DNA of 64,000 nucleotides from Ramlibacter lithotrophicus (GCF_012184415.1 NZ_VTOX01000007.1:62001-126000), one strand, 5' to 3'. Shown: positions 27,713 to 38,721, counted from the first letter of the stretch. A program made the numbers and translations. Notes: generated by a model not told the origin, from the sequence alone.

Positions 27713-29992
27713 TTACGCGATCTTGAACCGCGCCACCGACTGGCGCAGCTCTTCGGCCATGCGGGAGAGTTCGCGCACCTGCTGCGCCGTGGACCGCGTG
27801 CCTTCGCCGGTCTGCTCGGTCACGGCGAAGATGTGCTGGATGTTGTCGGCGACCACGTTCGCCGACTGGGCTTCCTTCGAGGCCGAAGCGGAAATCTGCT
27901 CGATCAGCTCGGCCAGGCGGCGCGAAACCTGGTCGATCTCGGTCAGCGCGGTGCCGGCGTTGTCGGACAGCTTGGCCCCTTCCACCACGCCCTGCGTCGA
28001 GCGCTCCATGGCGGCCACCGCGTCCTGCGTGTCGGTCTGAATCGCCTTCACCAGCGCCGAGATCTGGCGCGTGGCGTCGGCCGAGCGTTCGGCCAGCCGC
28101 TGCACTTCCTCGGCCACGACCGAGAAGCCGCGTCCCGCTTCACCGGCCGACGCGGCCTGGATGGCGGCGTTCAGCGCCAGCACGTTCGTCTGTTCGGTAA
28201 TGTCGGAAATCAGTTCGGTGATTTCGCCGATCTCCTGCGACGACTCGCCCAGCCGCTTGATCCGCTTGGACGTTTCCTGGATCTGGTCGCGGATCGAGTT
28301 CATGCCGCCGATCGCGTTCTGCACGGCCGCCAGGCCCGACTCGGCCGCCTGCAGCGACTGGCGCGCCACCTGCGCCGACTCCTGCGCCTGTCCGGACACC
28401 TGGTTGATTCGGGTCGCCATGTCCAGCACCGACTGGCCGGTCTCGCGGATCTCGCGCAGCTGCTCGGTGGAGGCCGCGAGCAGCTCGGTCGAGGTGCTTT
28501 CCACCTGGGCCGTCGTCTGCGCCACCTTGGTCGCCGTGTTCTGCACGTTGCCCACCAGCTGCCGCAGTTCTTCCACCGTGTAGTTCACCGAGTCCGCGAT
28601 GGCGCCGGTGATGTCCTCGGTCACGGTGGCTTCCTGCGTGAGATCGCCTTCGGCCACCGTCTGCAGCTCGTTCATCAGCCGCAGAATGGCCGCCTGGTTG
28701 GCATCGTTGACGCGCTTGGCTTCCTGCTCCTGCTGCTCGGCTTCCAGCCGCTGCTGCTCGGCGACGGCCTGGCGCTTGCGGCTGTCCTGCAGCTGGACGT
28801 AGGCCAGGCCCACGGAGCAGAGGATGGCGAAGCCGGCGGCCAGCGCCAGGGCGATCAGCGCGCCCAGGCCCAGGCCCGTCTGCGCCGACAGCTTGCCTTG
28901 CAGATCCTCCAGCGAGCGGCGCAGCGGCTCGCTGTCGCCGATGATGGCCCCTTGCGCTTCGCGCGCGGACACCAGGCCCTGCAGGTTGCCCAGGATGGCG
29001 CCGGCCTGCACCCGCGTCTGCTCGTACAGCTTCAGCAGCGCCTCGAGCTGGGCCCGGGTCTGCGGGTCCCTGGAAGCCGCGAGGCGCAGCTCGGCGCTGC
29101 CGTCCAGCAGGCCGGTGGCGATTTCCTTGAACGAATTCAGGTCCTTGCCCAGCAGGAACACCGCCTCCTGGCTCACGCCTTCCATCGTCAGGAACTCGTT
29201 GGCCGACTTGCCGATGCGCTGCGTCAGCATCACGAGCTGGCCGGCGCCGGAAAGCTCGGCCGCCGGCGCGTTCTGCTGCAGCTTCAGCGCCGACACCGTC
29301 TCGGCGATTTCCAGCAGGTCGGAGGACTGCTGGTTGATGGCGCGCAGCGCGGTGCCCACCTGGGTCAGGATCTTCTGCTGGCCCATGACGACGCCAGCGT
29401 TCTGCTCCGCGCGCTCCATCATCGGGGTGATCTTGTCCAGCTCCTCCTTGAATTCGGTGCCGAGCGGCTGCAGCCCCTGCGCCTCGTCGCCGGCGCGCAG
29501 GCCGCGCACCTTGCGCGCCAGCACGTCGGAGCTTTCCTTCACGTCGGCGAATGCCTGCGGGCTGCCCACGAGCGCCTGCGACACCGATTTCGCGAGCCGC
29601 TGCGACTGCATCAGCGACTGGCCGGACGCGGCCACCTGCTGCGCGACCTTTTCCGCCGAAGTGATGGCGAAGCCGGCGACGGTGCCCAGCACCACCAGCG
29701 CGATGGCCAGCAGCACGAACAGGATGCGCTGGTGCGCGACGATGGTGCGGCGTCCGAGCAGCGGCACCGACATCAGTTCGGCGCCGTCGACCTCCTCCAG
29801 CGGGCCGATCGAGTCCTCGTCATGGCCGATGGTGTCGGGCTCCAGCGTCTGCAGGCTGGCGGAATCGAGGGCCGCCGCCGCCACCGGATCGAGCGTGGCG
29901 TCCGGGCTGCCGAGGCTCAGTTCCTCGCTGCCCTCGGCGCGGGACTGCTTCTTCCGGGAGAACAGGGATTTCAGTTGGTGGGCGACGGACAT
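27713..29992 (-). CDS. pilJ: Type IV pilus methyl-accepting chemotaxis protein PilJ
   Basis: A 759-residue chemoreceptor. An acidic N-terminal cytoplasmic stretch of about 88 residues precedes TM1 (about 89-110). A periplasmic region with two PilJ-like modules follows, then TM2 (about 375-400), a HAMP-like segment, and a signalling hairpin with [25 protein letters not shown] split over the conserved tip. The N-terminal extension is longer than I expect for PilJ. It couples to PilI and PilL, which lie either side. Confidence 0.93.
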   Translation of the reverse strand: MSVAHQLKSLFSRKKQSRAEGSEELSLGSPDATLDPVAAAALDSASLQTLEPDTIGHDEDSIGPLEEVDGAELMSVPLLGRRTIVAHQRILFVLLAIALVVLGTVAGFAITSAEKVAQQVAASGQSLMQSQRLAKSVSQALVGSPQAFADVKESSDVLARKVRGLRAGDEAQGLQPLGTEFKEELDKITPMMERAEQNAGVVMGQQKILTQVGTALRAINQQSSDLLEIAETVSALKLQQNAPAAELSGAGQLVMLTQRIGKSANEFLTMEGVSQEAVFLLGKDLNSFKEIATGLLDGSAELRLAASRDPQTRAQLEALLKLYEQTRVQAGAILGNLQGLVSAREAQGAIIGDSEPLRRSLEDLQGKLSAQTGLGLGALIALALAAGFAILCSVGLAYVQLQDSRKRQAVAEQQRLEAEQQEQEAKRVNDANQAAILRLMNELQTVAEGDLTQEATVTEDITGAIADSVNYTVEELRQLVGNVQNTATKVAQTTAQVESTSTELLAASTEQLREIRETGQSVLDMATRINQVSGQAQESAQVARQSLQAAESGLAAVQNAIGGMNSIRDQIQETSKRIKRLGESSQEIGEITELISDITEQTNVLALNAAIQAASAGEAGRGFSVVAEEVQRLAERSADATRQISALVKAIQTDTQDAVAAMERSTQGVVEGAKLSDNAGTALTEIDQVSRRLAELIEQISASASKEAQSANVVADNIQHIFAVTEQTGEGTRSTAQQVRELSRMAEELRQSVARFKIA

Positions 29993-30011
29993 GGGTGGCC
30001 TTCCTGGGGAC

Positions 30012-30542
30012 TCAAGCGCTGATACTCAGGAATCTCGGTTGTTGTGACAGCGCCTGGAGGTTGATCTCCTGCCAGTGCGCGCCACTGGCATCGGTGTAAG
30101 CGTTGCCGAAATAGCTCGGCGAGCCGGCTGCAGGCTCGCTGGACGCGGTGAACGCATCGGGGTTGCGCAGGCCGGCCAGGCGGTCGATCAGCAGGGCGCA
30201 ATTCACGTCCAGGGCCGCGTTCAGCGCCACCAGGCGCGACTCGGCGCGGCTGGCGTCGGAGCGCGCCGCGGGAGCCCGCCCGGCGACGAAACTGGCCATG
30301 TCCACGACGCCGTAGACGCCGCCCCGCAGGTTGGCAACCCCGAGGAACCAGTGCTGGGTGTACGGCACCGCCTGGGCGCTGGTGAACGGAAAGATCTCGC
30401 CGGACTGGGCCAGCGGGAACAGGTACTTGCCGCCGGCGGCCTCGACGGCGAGCCAGGACGCCTGCACGCCCTCGCTGCGGGCGGCCTGCAGCCGGGTCGC
30501 CAGCCGGCTCTGGAGCTCACGAAGGGCTTCGCGGTTGGCCAT
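30012..30542 (-). CDS. pilI: CheW-like adaptor PilI
   Basis: A 176-residue CheW-domain protein starting [18 protein letters not shown], with [19 protein letters not shown] (the CheW fold core) and a late [12 protein letters not shown]. It links PilJ to the PilL kinase at the pole. It lies between pilH (15 nt upstream) and pilJ (19 nt downstream) in the same operon. Confidence 0.9.
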   Translation of the reverse strand: MANREALRELQSRLATRLQAARSEGVQASWLAVEAAGGKYLFPLAQSGEIFPFTSAQAVPYTQHWFLGVANLRGGVYGVVDMASFVAGRAPAARSDASRAESRLVALNAALDVNCALLIDRLAGLRNPDAFTASSEPAAGSPSYFGNAYTDASGAHWQEINLQALSQQPRFLSISA

Positions 30543-30557
30543 GGGCGCGCGGCGGCG

Positions 30558-30926
30558 TCAGTTCAGCGCCTTGATCTTGGCGAGCAGTTCCTCGGTGTCG
30601 AGCGGCTTCGTGACGTAGTCGCGCGCGCCCTGGCGCATGCCCCAGACGCGGTCGGTTTCCTGGTTCTTGCTGGTGCACATGATGATCGGCACGTCGGCGT
30701 AGAGCGGATCGCGCGAGATCGCGCGGGTCAGCTGGAAGCCGTTCTGCCCGGGCATCACCACGTCCATCAGGATCAGGTCCGGCTTCTCCTCGGCCAGCCG
30801 GCGGAAGGCATCCTCGGCGTTCTCGGCGGTGCGGACCGCGAAGCCCTTCTTCTGGAGCAGGTCCGTCATGAACATCAGCTCGGTCTTGGAATCGTCCACG
30901 ATCAGGACGTTACGAATCGCCATCAC
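30558..30926 (-). CDS. pilH: Response regulator PilH
   Basis: A 122-residue single-domain CheY-like receiver. It has VLIVDDSKTE (acidic pocket), the phosphoacceptor in LILMDVVMPGQNGFQ, the Thr/Ser-type switch in IIMCTSKNQETDR, and the Lys in DYVTKPLDTEEL. In Pseudomonas, PilH opposes PilG by supporting pilus retraction or acting as a phosphate sink. It overlaps pilG by 4 nt. Confidence 0.92.
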   Translation of the reverse strand: MMAIRNVLIVDDSKTELMFMTDLLQKKGFAVRTAENAEDAFRRLAEEKPDLILMDVVMPGQNGFQLTRAISRDPLYADVPIIMCTSKNQETDRVWGMRQGARDYVTKPLDTEELLAKIKALN

Positions 30927-31312
30927 ATCACTCCTTCTTTGGCCCCGAACTGCTTCACCGTCTGCAGCAGCTGGTCCTTGGTAAACGGTTTGGTGAGGTA
31001 CTCCTGCGAGCCCACCATGCGGCCGCGCGCCTTGTCGAAGACGCCGTCCTTGGAGGACAGCATCACGACCGGCACCGATGCGAACTTGGCGTTGCGCTTG
31101 ATGATGGCGCAGGTCTGGTAGCCATCCAGCCGCGGCATCAGGATGTCGCAGAAGATCAGGTCGGGCGCGTAGTCGTTGACCTTGGCGAGCGCATCGAATC
31201 CGTCTTCGGCCAGCACGACTTCGTGGCCACCCTGCTTCAGGAAGATCTCGGCGCTGCGGCGGATGGTGTTGCTGTCGTCGATCACCAGCACCTTCATTCC
31301 GGTCGTGCTCAC
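30923..31312 (-). CDS. pilG: Response regulator PilG
   Basis: A 129-residue CheY-like receiver with MKVLVIDDSNTIRRSAEIFL, the phosphoacceptor in LIFCDILMPRLDGYQ and the Lys in EYLTKPFTKDQL. It promotes pilus extension and cAMP production in the Pseudomonas model. The start is a GTG at 31312 with GGAG 9 nt upstream; the ATG five codons in is an alternative. It is the first pil gene, 73 nt after the rubredoxin gene. Confidence 0.92.
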   Translation of the reverse strand: MSTTGMKVLVIDDSNTIRRSAEIFLKQGGHEVVLAEDGFDALAKVNDYAPDLIFCDILMPRLDGYQTCAIIKRNAKFASVPVVMLSSKDGVFDKARGRMVGSQEYLTKPFTKDQLLQTVKQFGAKEGVM

Positions 31313-31385
31313 TTGGTGCTGCTCCTCATCCTGTTACTGCCTCACGGACTCCATGTGCGAGCATGGAACGCCGCCGCCCGTCGCT

Positions 31386-31559
31386 TCAAATCTGGACCAT
31401 CTCGAAGTCTTCCTTGCGGGCGCCGCACTCGGGACAGGTCCAGTTCATGGGCACCTGCTCCCAGGGAGTGCCCGGAGCGATGCCGTGGTCGGGCGCGCCG
31501 GCGGCCTCGTCGTAGATCCACCCGCAGATCAGACACATCCAGGTCTTGGTATCGGTCAC
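31386..31559 (-). CDS. Rubredoxin
   Basis: A 57-residue rubredoxin too short for many ORF lists. The two knuckles CLICGW (CxxCG) and CPECGA supply four Cys ligands for one iron, and WIYDEAAGAP, GIAPGTPWEQVP and NWTCPECG match the family closely. The most likely start is GTG at 31559 (MTDTKTWMCLICG); ATG 31538 would remove seven residues. It probably passes single electrons to an oxygenase or reductase. It sits directly upstream of pilG on the same strand, as in some other betaproteobacteria. Confidence 0.92.
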   Translation of the reverse strand: MTDTKTWMCLICGWIYDEAAGAPDHGIAPGTPWEQVPMNWTCPECGARKEDFEMVQI

Positions 31560-31654
31560 AGCTTAAAGGGGCTTCGAATAGAATGCAACGATTGTATCGA
31601 GGCCCTTCGCAGCTCCGCCGCCAGAGCGCCCCGGTGGCTGGAAGAATCAGGCCT

Positions 31655-32593
31655 ATGACAAACCCCAACTTGCCGCAAGCCCCTCAGGACGCCGACGACA
31701 GCGAAGGCGACGCCGGCAACCCCGCGTGCGTGATCGTCTTCAACGCGAGCGATCCGAGCGGCGCCGGCGGCCTCGCCGCCGACGTCAGCGCCATCGCCTC
31801 GGTGGGCGCCCACGCGCTGCCGGTGGTGACCGGGGCCTATGCCCGCGACTCCGCGGAAACCTACGACCACTTCGCGTTCGAGGAGGACGTGGTGGCGGAA
31901 CAGGCCCGCGCGATCCTCGAGGACGTGGCCGTGCAGGTGATCAAGGTGGGCTTCGTCGGCAGCCCTGAAACAATCAGTACCATCGCCGAAATTGCGTCAG
32001 ATTACGCAGAGGTGCCGCTCATTGCCTACATGCCCGACCTGTCGTGGTGGGACGAGGGCCAGATCGACCTGTACCTCGACGCGTTCCGCGAACTGATGCT
32101 GCCGCAGACGACCGTGTTGGTGGGAAACCACAGCACGCTCTGGCGCTGGCTGCTGCCGGACTGGAGCAGCGACCGCAGCCCCAGCGCGCGCGACATCGCG
32201 AAGGTCGCCGGCGACCTGGGCGTGCCATACACGCTGGTGACCGGCATTCCGCTGCCCGAGCAATACATCGACAACGTGCTGGCCACGCCGCAGGCCGTGC
32301 TGGGCAGCGAGAAATTCGAGCGCTTCGAAGCGGTGTTCTCCGGTGCCGGCGACACGCTCTCGGCCGCACTGGCGGCGCTCGTGGCGAGCGGCACCGACCT
32401 GGCGGGCGCCGCCACCGAGGCGCTCGCCTACCTTGACCGCTGCCTCGATGCGGGCTTCCGGCCCGGCATGGGCAACGTCGTCCCCGACCGCCTCTTCTGG
32501 GCCCAGCCCGAAGGCGAACCCGAAGAACTCACTCCCGAGGAAGTGCAGGCCCTGCAGGTCCTCGACATGCCAGCCCATGACACCAAGCACTGA
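31655..32593 (+). CDS. thiD: ThiD-like hydroxymethylpyrimidine/phosphomethylpyrimidine kinase
   Basis: A 312-residue ribokinase-fold protein with [18 protein letters not shown] (substrate region), [11 protein letters not shown] and the late catalytic [18 protein letters not shown]. ThiD phosphorylates HMP and HMP-P in thiamine synthesis. It departs from standard ThiD: the early ALTAQNT block is replaced by [14 protein letters not shown], and the C-terminus is about 35 residues longer and acidic. It overlaps hemL by 17 nt. No TPP riboswitch is seen. Confidence 0.8.
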   Translation: MTNPNLPQAPQDADDSEGDAGNPACVIVFNASDPSGAGGLAADVSAIASVGAHALPVVTGAYARDSAETYDHFAFEEDVVAEQARAILEDVAVQVIKVGFVGSPETISTIAEIASDYAEVPLIAYMPDLSWWDEGQIDLYLDAFRELMLPQTTVLVGNHSTLWRWLLPDWSSDRSPSARDIAKVAGDLGVPYTLVTGIPLPEQYIDNVLATPQAVLGSEKFERFEAVFSGAGDTLSAALAALVASGTDLAGAATEALAYLDRCLDAGFRPGMGNVVPDRLFWAQPEGEPEELTPEEVQALQVLDMPAHDTKH

Positions 32594-33893
32594 CCGCAAC
32601 CAGACCCTCTTCGACCGCGCCCGCGAGCTGATTCCCGGCGGCGTCAATTCGCCGGTGCGCGCGTTCCGCGCCGTCGGCGGCACGCCGCGCTTCGTGCAGC
32701 GGGCGCAAGGCGCCTCGTTCTGGGACGCCAACGACAAGCGCTACATCGACTACATCGGCTCCTGGGGGCCGATGATCCTGGGCCACGGCCATCCCGCCGT
32801 CGTCGAGGCGGTGCAGCGCGCCGTGCTCGAAGGCTTCTCCTACGGCGCGCCGACCGAGCGCGAAGTGGAACTGGCCCAGGCGATCATCGACCTGGTGCCC
32901 TCGATCGAGATGGTGCGGCTGGTCAGCTCCGGCACCGAGGCCGCAATGAGCGCCATGCGGCTGGCGCGCGGCGCCACCGGCCGCAGCAAGCTGATCAAGT
33001 TCGAGGGCTGCTACCACGGCCACGCCGACGCGCTGCTGGTGAAGGCGGGCTCGGGCCTGGCCACCTTCGGCAACCCGACCAGCGCCGGCGTGCCGCCCGA
33101 GGTGGTGCAGCACACGATCGTCCTCGAATACAACAACATCCAGCAGCTCGAGGAAGCGTTCGCCCGGCACGGCGCCGACCTGGCCTGCCTGATGATCGAG
33201 CCGATCGCGGGCAACATGAACTTCGTGCGCGCCAGCGTGCCGTTCATGAAGCGCTGCCGGGAACTGTGCACGCAGCACGGCGCCCTGCTGGTGTTCGACG
33301 AGGTGATGACCGGTTTTCGCGTCGCCCTGGGCGGCGCCCAGAGTGTCTATGCCGGCCTGATCCCGGGCTTCCGCCCCGACCTCACCGTCATGGGCAAGGT
33401 GATCGGCGGCGGCATGCCGCTGGCGGCGTTCGGCGGCCCGCGCGCGATCATGGAGCAGCTGGCGCCGCTGGGCCCGGTCTACCAGGCAGGCACCTTGTCC
33501 GGCAATCCGGTGGCGACTGCCTGCGGACTGGCGACGCTGCAGCAGATCGCGAAACCGGGATTCTTCGACGGCCTCGGCGCGAAGACCCGCCAGCTGGTGG
33601 ACGGGCTGAAGTCCGCCGCGGCGGCCGAAGGCGTGCCGTTCAGCGCCGACTGCCAGGGCGGCATGTTCGGCTTCTTCCTGTTGGCCGAACTGCCGCAGAA
33701 CTATTCGCAGGTGATGAAGAGCGACTCGGCACGCTTCAACGTGCTGTTCCACGGGCTGCTCGATCGCGGCATCTACATCGCGCCGGCGCTGTACGAGGCC
33801 GGCTTCGTCAGCTCGGCGCATACCGACGAGGACATCGCGCAGACCGTCGCGGCGGCGCGCGAGATCTTCAAGGGGCTAGAGGCTAGAGGCTAG
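32577..33893 (+). CDS. hemL: Glutamate-1-semialdehyde 2,1-aminomutase
   Basis: A 438-residue PLP enzyme that makes 5-aminolevulinate in the C5 haem pathway. [57 protein letters not shown] and the PLP lysine in [18 protein letters not shown] are intact. The start lies in the thiD 3' end. The last codons and the stop run into a 7-bp tandem repeat (33876-33907), so the final residues (LEARG) are repeat-encoded. Confidence 0.96.
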   Translation: MTPSTDRNQTLFDRARELIPGGVNSPVRAFRAVGGTPRFVQRAQGASFWDANDKRYIDYIGSWGPMILGHGHPAVVEAVQRAVLEGFSYGAPTEREVELAQAIIDLVPSIEMVRLVSSGTEAAMSAMRLARGATGRSKLIKFEGCYHGHADALLVKAGSGLATFGNPTSAGVPPEVVQHTIVLEYNNIQQLEEAFARHGADLACLMIEPIAGNMNFVRASVPFMKRCRELCTQHGALLVFDEVMTGFRVALGGAQSVYAGLIPGFRPDLTVMGKVIGGGMPLAAFGGPRAIMEQLAPLGPVYQAGTLSGNPVATACGLATLQQIAKPGFFDGLGAKTRQLVDGLKSAAAAEGVPFSADCQGGMFGFFLLAELPQNYSQVMKSDSARFNVLFHGLLDRGIYIAPALYEAGFVSSAHTDEDIAQTVAAAREIFKGLEARG

Positions 33894-33907
33894 AGGCTAG
33901 AGGCTAG
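33876..33907. repeat. Heptanucleotide tandem repeat at the hemL 3' end
   Basis: Four full and one partial copies of ctagagg, starting inside hemL and passing through its stop codon (TAG at 33891-33893). A related 7-bp-phased repeat lies 33 bp downstream in the opposite sense. Confidence 0.8.
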
Positions 33908-33940
33908 TGAGAAACCGCCGCCGGAGCACGGGCTGCTTCC

Positions 33941-33968
33941 CTAGAACCTAGCCCCTAGAACCTAGCCC
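33941..33968. repeat. Second heptamer repeat, partly inverted relative to the first
   Basis: Two copies of the 14-mer ctagaacctagccc, itself two 7-bp units. Its reverse complement (gggctaggttctag) resembles the ggctagaggctag of the first array, so the two arrays can partly pair into a long hairpin. Confidence 0.75.
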
Positions 33969-33970
33969 CT

Positions 33971-34000
33971 GCATTTCCGCCACCTCAGTGGCGGAAATGC
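33971..34000. terminator. Perfect hairpin around the purH stop codon
   Basis: A 13-bp perfect stem (gcatttccgccac / gtggcggaaatgc) with a 4-nt ctca loop. The purH stop codon (33985-33987, minus strand) lies in the loop and the last purH codons form one arm. There is no U-run, so it is either a Rho-independent-like pause or an mRNA 3'-end protector for the convergent hemL and purH transcripts. Confidence 0.55.
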
Positions 34001-35556
34001 CGCACTCCCGAAAACACCATCGCCACGCCGCGCTCGTCGGCGGCGGCGATCACTTCCTGGTCGCGCATGCTGCCGCCCGGCTGGACGACGCAGGTGGCGC
34101 CGGCGTCGACCACCACGTCCAGCCCGTCGCGGAACGGGAAGAACGCGTCGCTGGCGACCGCCGTCCCTTGCAGGGAGAGCCCCGCATGCTGCGCCTTGAT
34201 GCTGGCGATGCGTGCCGAGTCCAGGCGGCTCATCTGGCCCGCGCCGACCCCCATCGTCATGCCGTCCTTGCAGAAGACGATCGCGTTCGACTTCACGTAC
34301 TTCGCGACCGTCCAGGCGAACAGCAGGTCCTCGATTTCCTGGCGCGTCGGCTGCTTCTTCGTGACGACCTTCAGCTCCGCGGCCGTCAGTTCGCGGATGT
34401 CGGCCGTCTGCATCAACAGGCCCGAGCCGACGCGCTTGATGTCCAGCGCATTGCGGCCGGCGTCCCAGCCGCTGCGGCCGCCGGCCGGCAGCTCGATGCG
34501 CAGCACGCGGACGTTCGCCTTCGCCTTGAGGAGGTCCAGCGCCTCGGCACTGAAGTCCGGCGCCATCAGCACTTCGACGAATTGCTTCGAAACGGCCTGG
34601 GCCGCGGCCAGGTCCACCGGCCGGTTGAAGGCGATGATGCCGCCGAAGGCGGATGTCGGGTCGGTCTGGAACGCCTTGGAATAGGCCTGCAGCGCGTCCT
34701 TGCCGATGGCGACGCCGCACGGGTTGGCGTGCTTGACGATCACGCAGGCCGGCGCATCGAAGCTCTTGACGCATTCCCAGGCCGCGTCGGCGTCGGCGAT
34801 GTTGTTGTACGAGAGCTCCTTGCCCTGCAATTGCCGTGCGGTGACGAGCGAGCCGGGGGCCGGCCGCAGGTCGCGGTAGAACGCCGCCTGCTGGTGCGGG
34901 TTCTCGCCGTAGCGCAGGTCCTGCAGCTTGACGAACTGCATGTTGGCCTGCCGGGGGAAGGCGGCGCGGGCGCCGCCCTCCTCGATGGAGGAGAGGTAGT
35001 CGCTGATCGCGCCGTCGTAGTTGCTGATGCGGTTGAACGCGGCGACCGCCAGCGCGAACCGGGTGCGCTCCGACACCTTGCCCTCGGTCCTGAGTTCCTC
35101 GATCACCTTCGGGTACTGGCTGGCGTCGGTGAGGACGGCCACGTCCTTCCAGTTCTTGGCCGCCGACCGCACCATCGCCGGGCCGCCGATGTCGATGTTC
35201 TCGATCGCGTCCTCCAGCGTGCAGCCGGGCCTGGCGACAGTGGCTTCGAACGGATAGAGATTGACGACCAGCAGGTCGATGGTGTCGATGCCGTGCGCCT
35301 GCAGCGCCGCCATGTGCTCGGGCAGGTCGCGCCGCGCCAGCAACCCGCCGTGGACCTTGGGGTGCAGCGTCTTCACCCGCCCGTCGAGCATCTCGGGGAA
35401 GGCAGTGACTTCGGCCACTTCGGTCACCGGCAGGCCCTCCTGCGCCAGCAGCTTCGCGGTGCCGCCGGTGGAGATCAGCCGCACGCCCAGGCCATGCAAC
35501 GCCCTGGCGAGTTCGACGATGCCGGTCTTGTCCGAGACGGAGATGAGTGCGTTCAT
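33985..35556 (-). CDS. purH: Bifunctional AICAR transformylase / IMP cyclohydrolase
   Basis: A 523-residue enzyme for the last two steps of purine synthesis. The N-terminal IMP cyclohydrolase domain starts [18 protein letters not shown] and has STGGTAKLL. The C-terminal transformylase domain has [14 protein letters not shown], the catalytic [12 protein letters not shown] (Lys-His) and [12 protein letters not shown]. The ATG at 35556 overlaps the fis stop by 4 nt (ATGA), giving coupled translation in a dusB-fis-purH string. Confidence 0.96.
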   Translation of the reverse strand: MNALISVSDKTGIVELARALHGLGVRLISTGGTAKLLAQEGLPVTEVAEVTAFPEMLDGRVKTLHPKVHGGLLARRDLPEHMAALQAHGIDTIDLLVVNLYPFEATVARPGCTLEDAIENIDIGGPAMVRSAAKNWKDVAVLTDASQYPKVIEELRTEGKVSERTRFALAVAAFNRISNYDGAISDYLSSIEEGGARAAFPRQANMQFVKLQDLRYGENPHQQAAFYRDLRPAPGSLVTARQLQGKELSYNNIADADAAWECVKSFDAPACVIVKHANPCGVAIGKDALQAYSKAFQTDPTSAFGGIIAFNRPVDLAAAQAVSKQFVEVLMAPDFSAEALDLLKAKANVRVLRIELPAGGRSGWDAGRNALDIKRVGSGLLMQTADIRELTAAELKVVTKKQPTRQEIEDLLFAWTVAKYVKSNAIVFCKDGMTMGVGAGQMSRLDSARIASIKAQHAGLSLQGTAVASDAFFPFRDGLDVVVDAGATCVVQPGGSMRDQEVIAAADERGVAMVFSGVRHFRH

Positions 35557-35792
35557 GATTTCAACAGTCTGTGTTCGACGAGTTTCTTGCGCAAGGTGTT
35601 GCGGTTCAGGCCCAGCCACTCGGCCGCCTTCGACTGGTTGTTGTCGGCCTTGGCCATCACCACTTCCAGCAACGGCTTCTCGACCACCTTCACCAGCATT
35701 TCGTACAACCCGTCCGGCTCGGTGCCCCGCAGGTCACGGAAATAGCCTTCGAGGCTGGCGCGCACGCACTCCTCGATGTGTTTCTTGCTCAT
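35553..35792 (-). CDS. fis: Fis family DNA-binding protein
   Basis: A 79-residue Fis-type nucleoid protein. The N-terminal part ([14 protein letters not shown]) is the dimer/activation region and the C-terminus holds the helix-turn-helix [21 protein letters not shown]. It follows dusB by 52 nt, the same dusB-fis arrangement as in enterobacteria, and runs into purH. Betaproteobacterial Fis is typically this short. Confidence 0.93.
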   Translation of the reverse strand: MSKKHIEECVRASLEGYFRDLRGTEPDGLYEMLVKVVEKPLLEVVMAKADNNQSKAAEWLGLNRNTLRKKLVEHRLLKS

Positions 35793-35844
35793 TGACTACC
35801 TGCCTTCGCCGCGAGCGCCGACACTGCGGCCGCCTGCCTGCGGT

Positions 35845-36885
35845 TCATGCGCTGGCCTCCAGCGCCTCGTCCTCGCGGTGCGCCGCCACGGCGGGCATCC
35901 GGTCCATGCGAGCCCCGAGCTCTTCGAAGAAGTCACCGACGGCGCGCAACTGCGCCGCCGCGTCCTCGATGCCGTTCATGGCGGCGCGGAACGCATCGGC
36001 GCCGGGCAGCGCCTTCACGTACCAACCGATGTGCTTGCGCGCGCTGCGGACGCCCGTGTACTCGCCGTACAGCTCGTAATGGTCCTGCAGGTGCTCCAGC
36101 AGCAGCCGCCTGACTTCGGCCACCAGCGGCGGCGCCAGGTGGGTGCCCGTCGCCAGGTAATGCGCGACCTCGCGGAAGATCCAGGGCCGACCCTGCGCGG
36201 CGCGGCCGATCATGATCGCGTCGGCGCCGGTCGCCCGCAGCACCGCCTGCGCGCGCTCCGGCGTCGTGATGTCGCCGTTCGCCACCACCGGCACCCGCAC
36301 GGCAGCCTTCACGGCCGCGATGGTCTCGTACTCGGCGACACCGCCGTAGCCCTGCTCGCGCGTGCGGCCATGCACCGTGAGCATCTGCACGCCGGCGTCC
36401 TCGAACGCGCGGGCCAGACGCACGGCGTTCCTGTGCGCGTGCGACCAGCCGGTGCGCATCTTCAGCGTCACCGGGACGCCGTGGGGCGCGCACGCCTCGA
36501 CCACGGCGCGAGCGATGGCCACGGCCAGCGGCTCGTCCTGCATCAAGGCGGAACCGGCCCACTTGTTGCAGACTTTCTTCGCCGGGCAACCCAGGTTGAT
36601 GTCGATGATCCGCGCACCGCGGTCGACGTTGTAGGCGGCAGCCTCGGCCATCATCAGCGGATCGGTGCCGGCGATCTGCACCGCGACCGGTCCGGGCTCG
36701 CCGTCGTGGTTGGCGCGGCGCGAGGTCTTGAGCGTGTGCCACAGGTCGCGGCGCGAAGTCACCATTTCGCTCACCGCATACCCGGCGCCCAGGCGGCGGC
36801 ACAGCTGCCGGAAGGGCCGGTCCGTCACGCCCGCCATCGGCGCCGCGAACAGGTTGTTCGCGAGAGGATGGGGACCGATGTTCAT
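35845..36885 (-). CDS. dusB: tRNA-dihydrouridine synthase B
   Basis: A 346-residue FMN enzyme reducing U to dihydrouridine in the tRNA D-loop. It has an N-terminal LFAAPMAGVTDRPFRQLCRR, then DINLGCPAKKVCNKWAGSALM (catalytic Cys in NxGCP), VTLKMRTGW, LTVHGRTREQGY and ANGDITTPE. The frame is open to 36939 but ATG 36885 (MNIGPHPL) matches the family. No Shine-Dalgarno is obvious. Upstream are TACAAT (minus strand, about 36914-36919) and a palindrome at 36929. Confidence 0.94.
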   Translation of the reverse strand: MNIGPHPLANNLFAAPMAGVTDRPFRQLCRRLGAGYAVSEMVTSRRDLWHTLKTSRRANHDGEPGPVAVQIAGTDPLMMAEAAAYNVDRGARIIDINLGCPAKKVCNKWAGSALMQDEPLAVAIARAVVEACAPHGVPVTLKMRTGWSHAHRNAVRLARAFEDAGVQMLTVHGRTREQGYGGVAEYETIAAVKAAVRVPVVANGDITTPERAQAVLRATGADAIMIGRAAQGRPWIFREVAHYLATGTHLAPPLVAEVRRLLLEHLQDHYELYGEYTGVRSARKHIGWYVKALPGADAFRAAMNGIEDAAAQLRAVGDFFEELGARMDRMPAVAAHREDEALEASA

Positions 36886-36928
36886 GGCGCGTGCTGCTGA
36901 AAAATGAGGCACGATTGTATGCGGTGGC

Positions 36929-36947
36929 GATTTCAGCAATTGAAATC
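36929..36947. promoter_or_regulatory. Palindrome upstream of the dusB-fis-purH promoter
   Basis: gatttca and tgaaatc form a 7-bp inverted repeat around gcaat, 44 nt upstream of the dusB ATG in a 199-bp AT-richer intergenic region. The remaining stretch to the next gene at 37085 holds a TATACT -10 candidate near 36990 and nothing else I can recognise. A dimeric regulator could bind here. Confidence 0.35.
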
Positions 36948-37084
36948 AAATGCCTCCGCGCGCCTACAGGCCGCGACCTGCTGCGCTGCCTATACTGGAC
37001 CGAGCATGCACCCTTTCCACCGCCTCGCCCTGCACCGTCTCCTGAGCGCGCCCGCGCTCCGGCGGCGCCACCCGATCCACTGAC

Positions 37085-37570
37085 ATGCCGCTGTGGCTCA
37101 CGTCTGCCTTCGACATGCTGGCGTTGCCGCAGTACGGGCTCAGCACGCTGTTCGTCGCCGCCTTCGTTTCCGCGACGCTGATTCCGGTCGGATCGGAACC
37201 GGCGCTGTTCGGGCTGCTGCAGCTCAACCCGGACCTGTTCTGGCCGGCGGTCCTCGTCGCCACCGCGGGCAACACGCTGGGCGGGGCCGTCGACTGGTGG
37301 ATGGGATACGAGGCGCACCACCTGGTCGACAAGTACCGGCATTCGCGCACACACATCAAGGCGATCGACTGGCTGGAACGGCTCGGCCCCAAGGCCTGCC
37401 TGCTGGCCTGGCTGCCGCTCATCGGCGACCCGCTCTGCGCCGTCGCCGGCTGGCTGCGGATGCCGTTCTGGCCCTGCCTGGGCTACATGCTGATCGGCAA
37501 GCTGCTGCGCTACGTCATCATGACGTCGGTGCTGCTGCACATGTTCCCGGCCGGCAATTTCGTCCGGTGA
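37085..37570 (+). CDS. YqaA-family inner membrane protein (DedA/SNARE-associated-like)
   Basis: A 161-residue membrane protein with about four hydrophobic segments. It has YGLSTLFVAAFVSATLIPVGSEPALFGLL, then VLVATAGNTLGGAVDWWMGY with a re-entrant-like turn, then WLPLIGDPLCAVAGWLRMPFW. These are features of the YqaA branch of the DedA-like superfamily, proposed to scramble or transport lipids. It is convergent with ychF, 9 nt apart. Confidence 0.85.
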   Translation: MPLWLTSAFDMLALPQYGLSTLFVAAFVSATLIPVGSEPALFGLLQLNPDLFWPAVLVATAGNTLGGAVDWWMGYEAHHLVDKYRHSRTHIKAIDWLERLGPKACLLAWLPLIGDPLCAVAGWLRMPFWPCLGYMLIGKLLRYVIMTSVLLHMFPAGNFVR

Positions 37571-37579
37571 TGCGCGCCG

Positions 37580-38674
<1,095 letters not shown>

Positions 38675-38721
38675 GACGCTTCCACCACAAACAAGGGCGA
38701 AAGTGTACCCCCGGGCGCCGG

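Noticed and set aside
21467..30022. A 2851-codon open frame on the plus strand opposite pilL and pilJ
   Set aside because: It is a shadow: pilL and pilJ on the other strand have clear domain motifs, and the plus frame is low-complexity, rich in His, Arg, Gln and Gly as expected for GC-rich antisense. No family motif was seen.
31560..31654. TPP riboswitch before thiD
   Set aside because: The 95-bp gap lacks the conserved THI-box core and is mostly taken up by divergent promoter sequence.
33876..33968. Possible CRISPR-like array between hemL and purH
   Set aside because: Units are 7 bp with no spacers and no cas genes; it is a simple tandem repeat.
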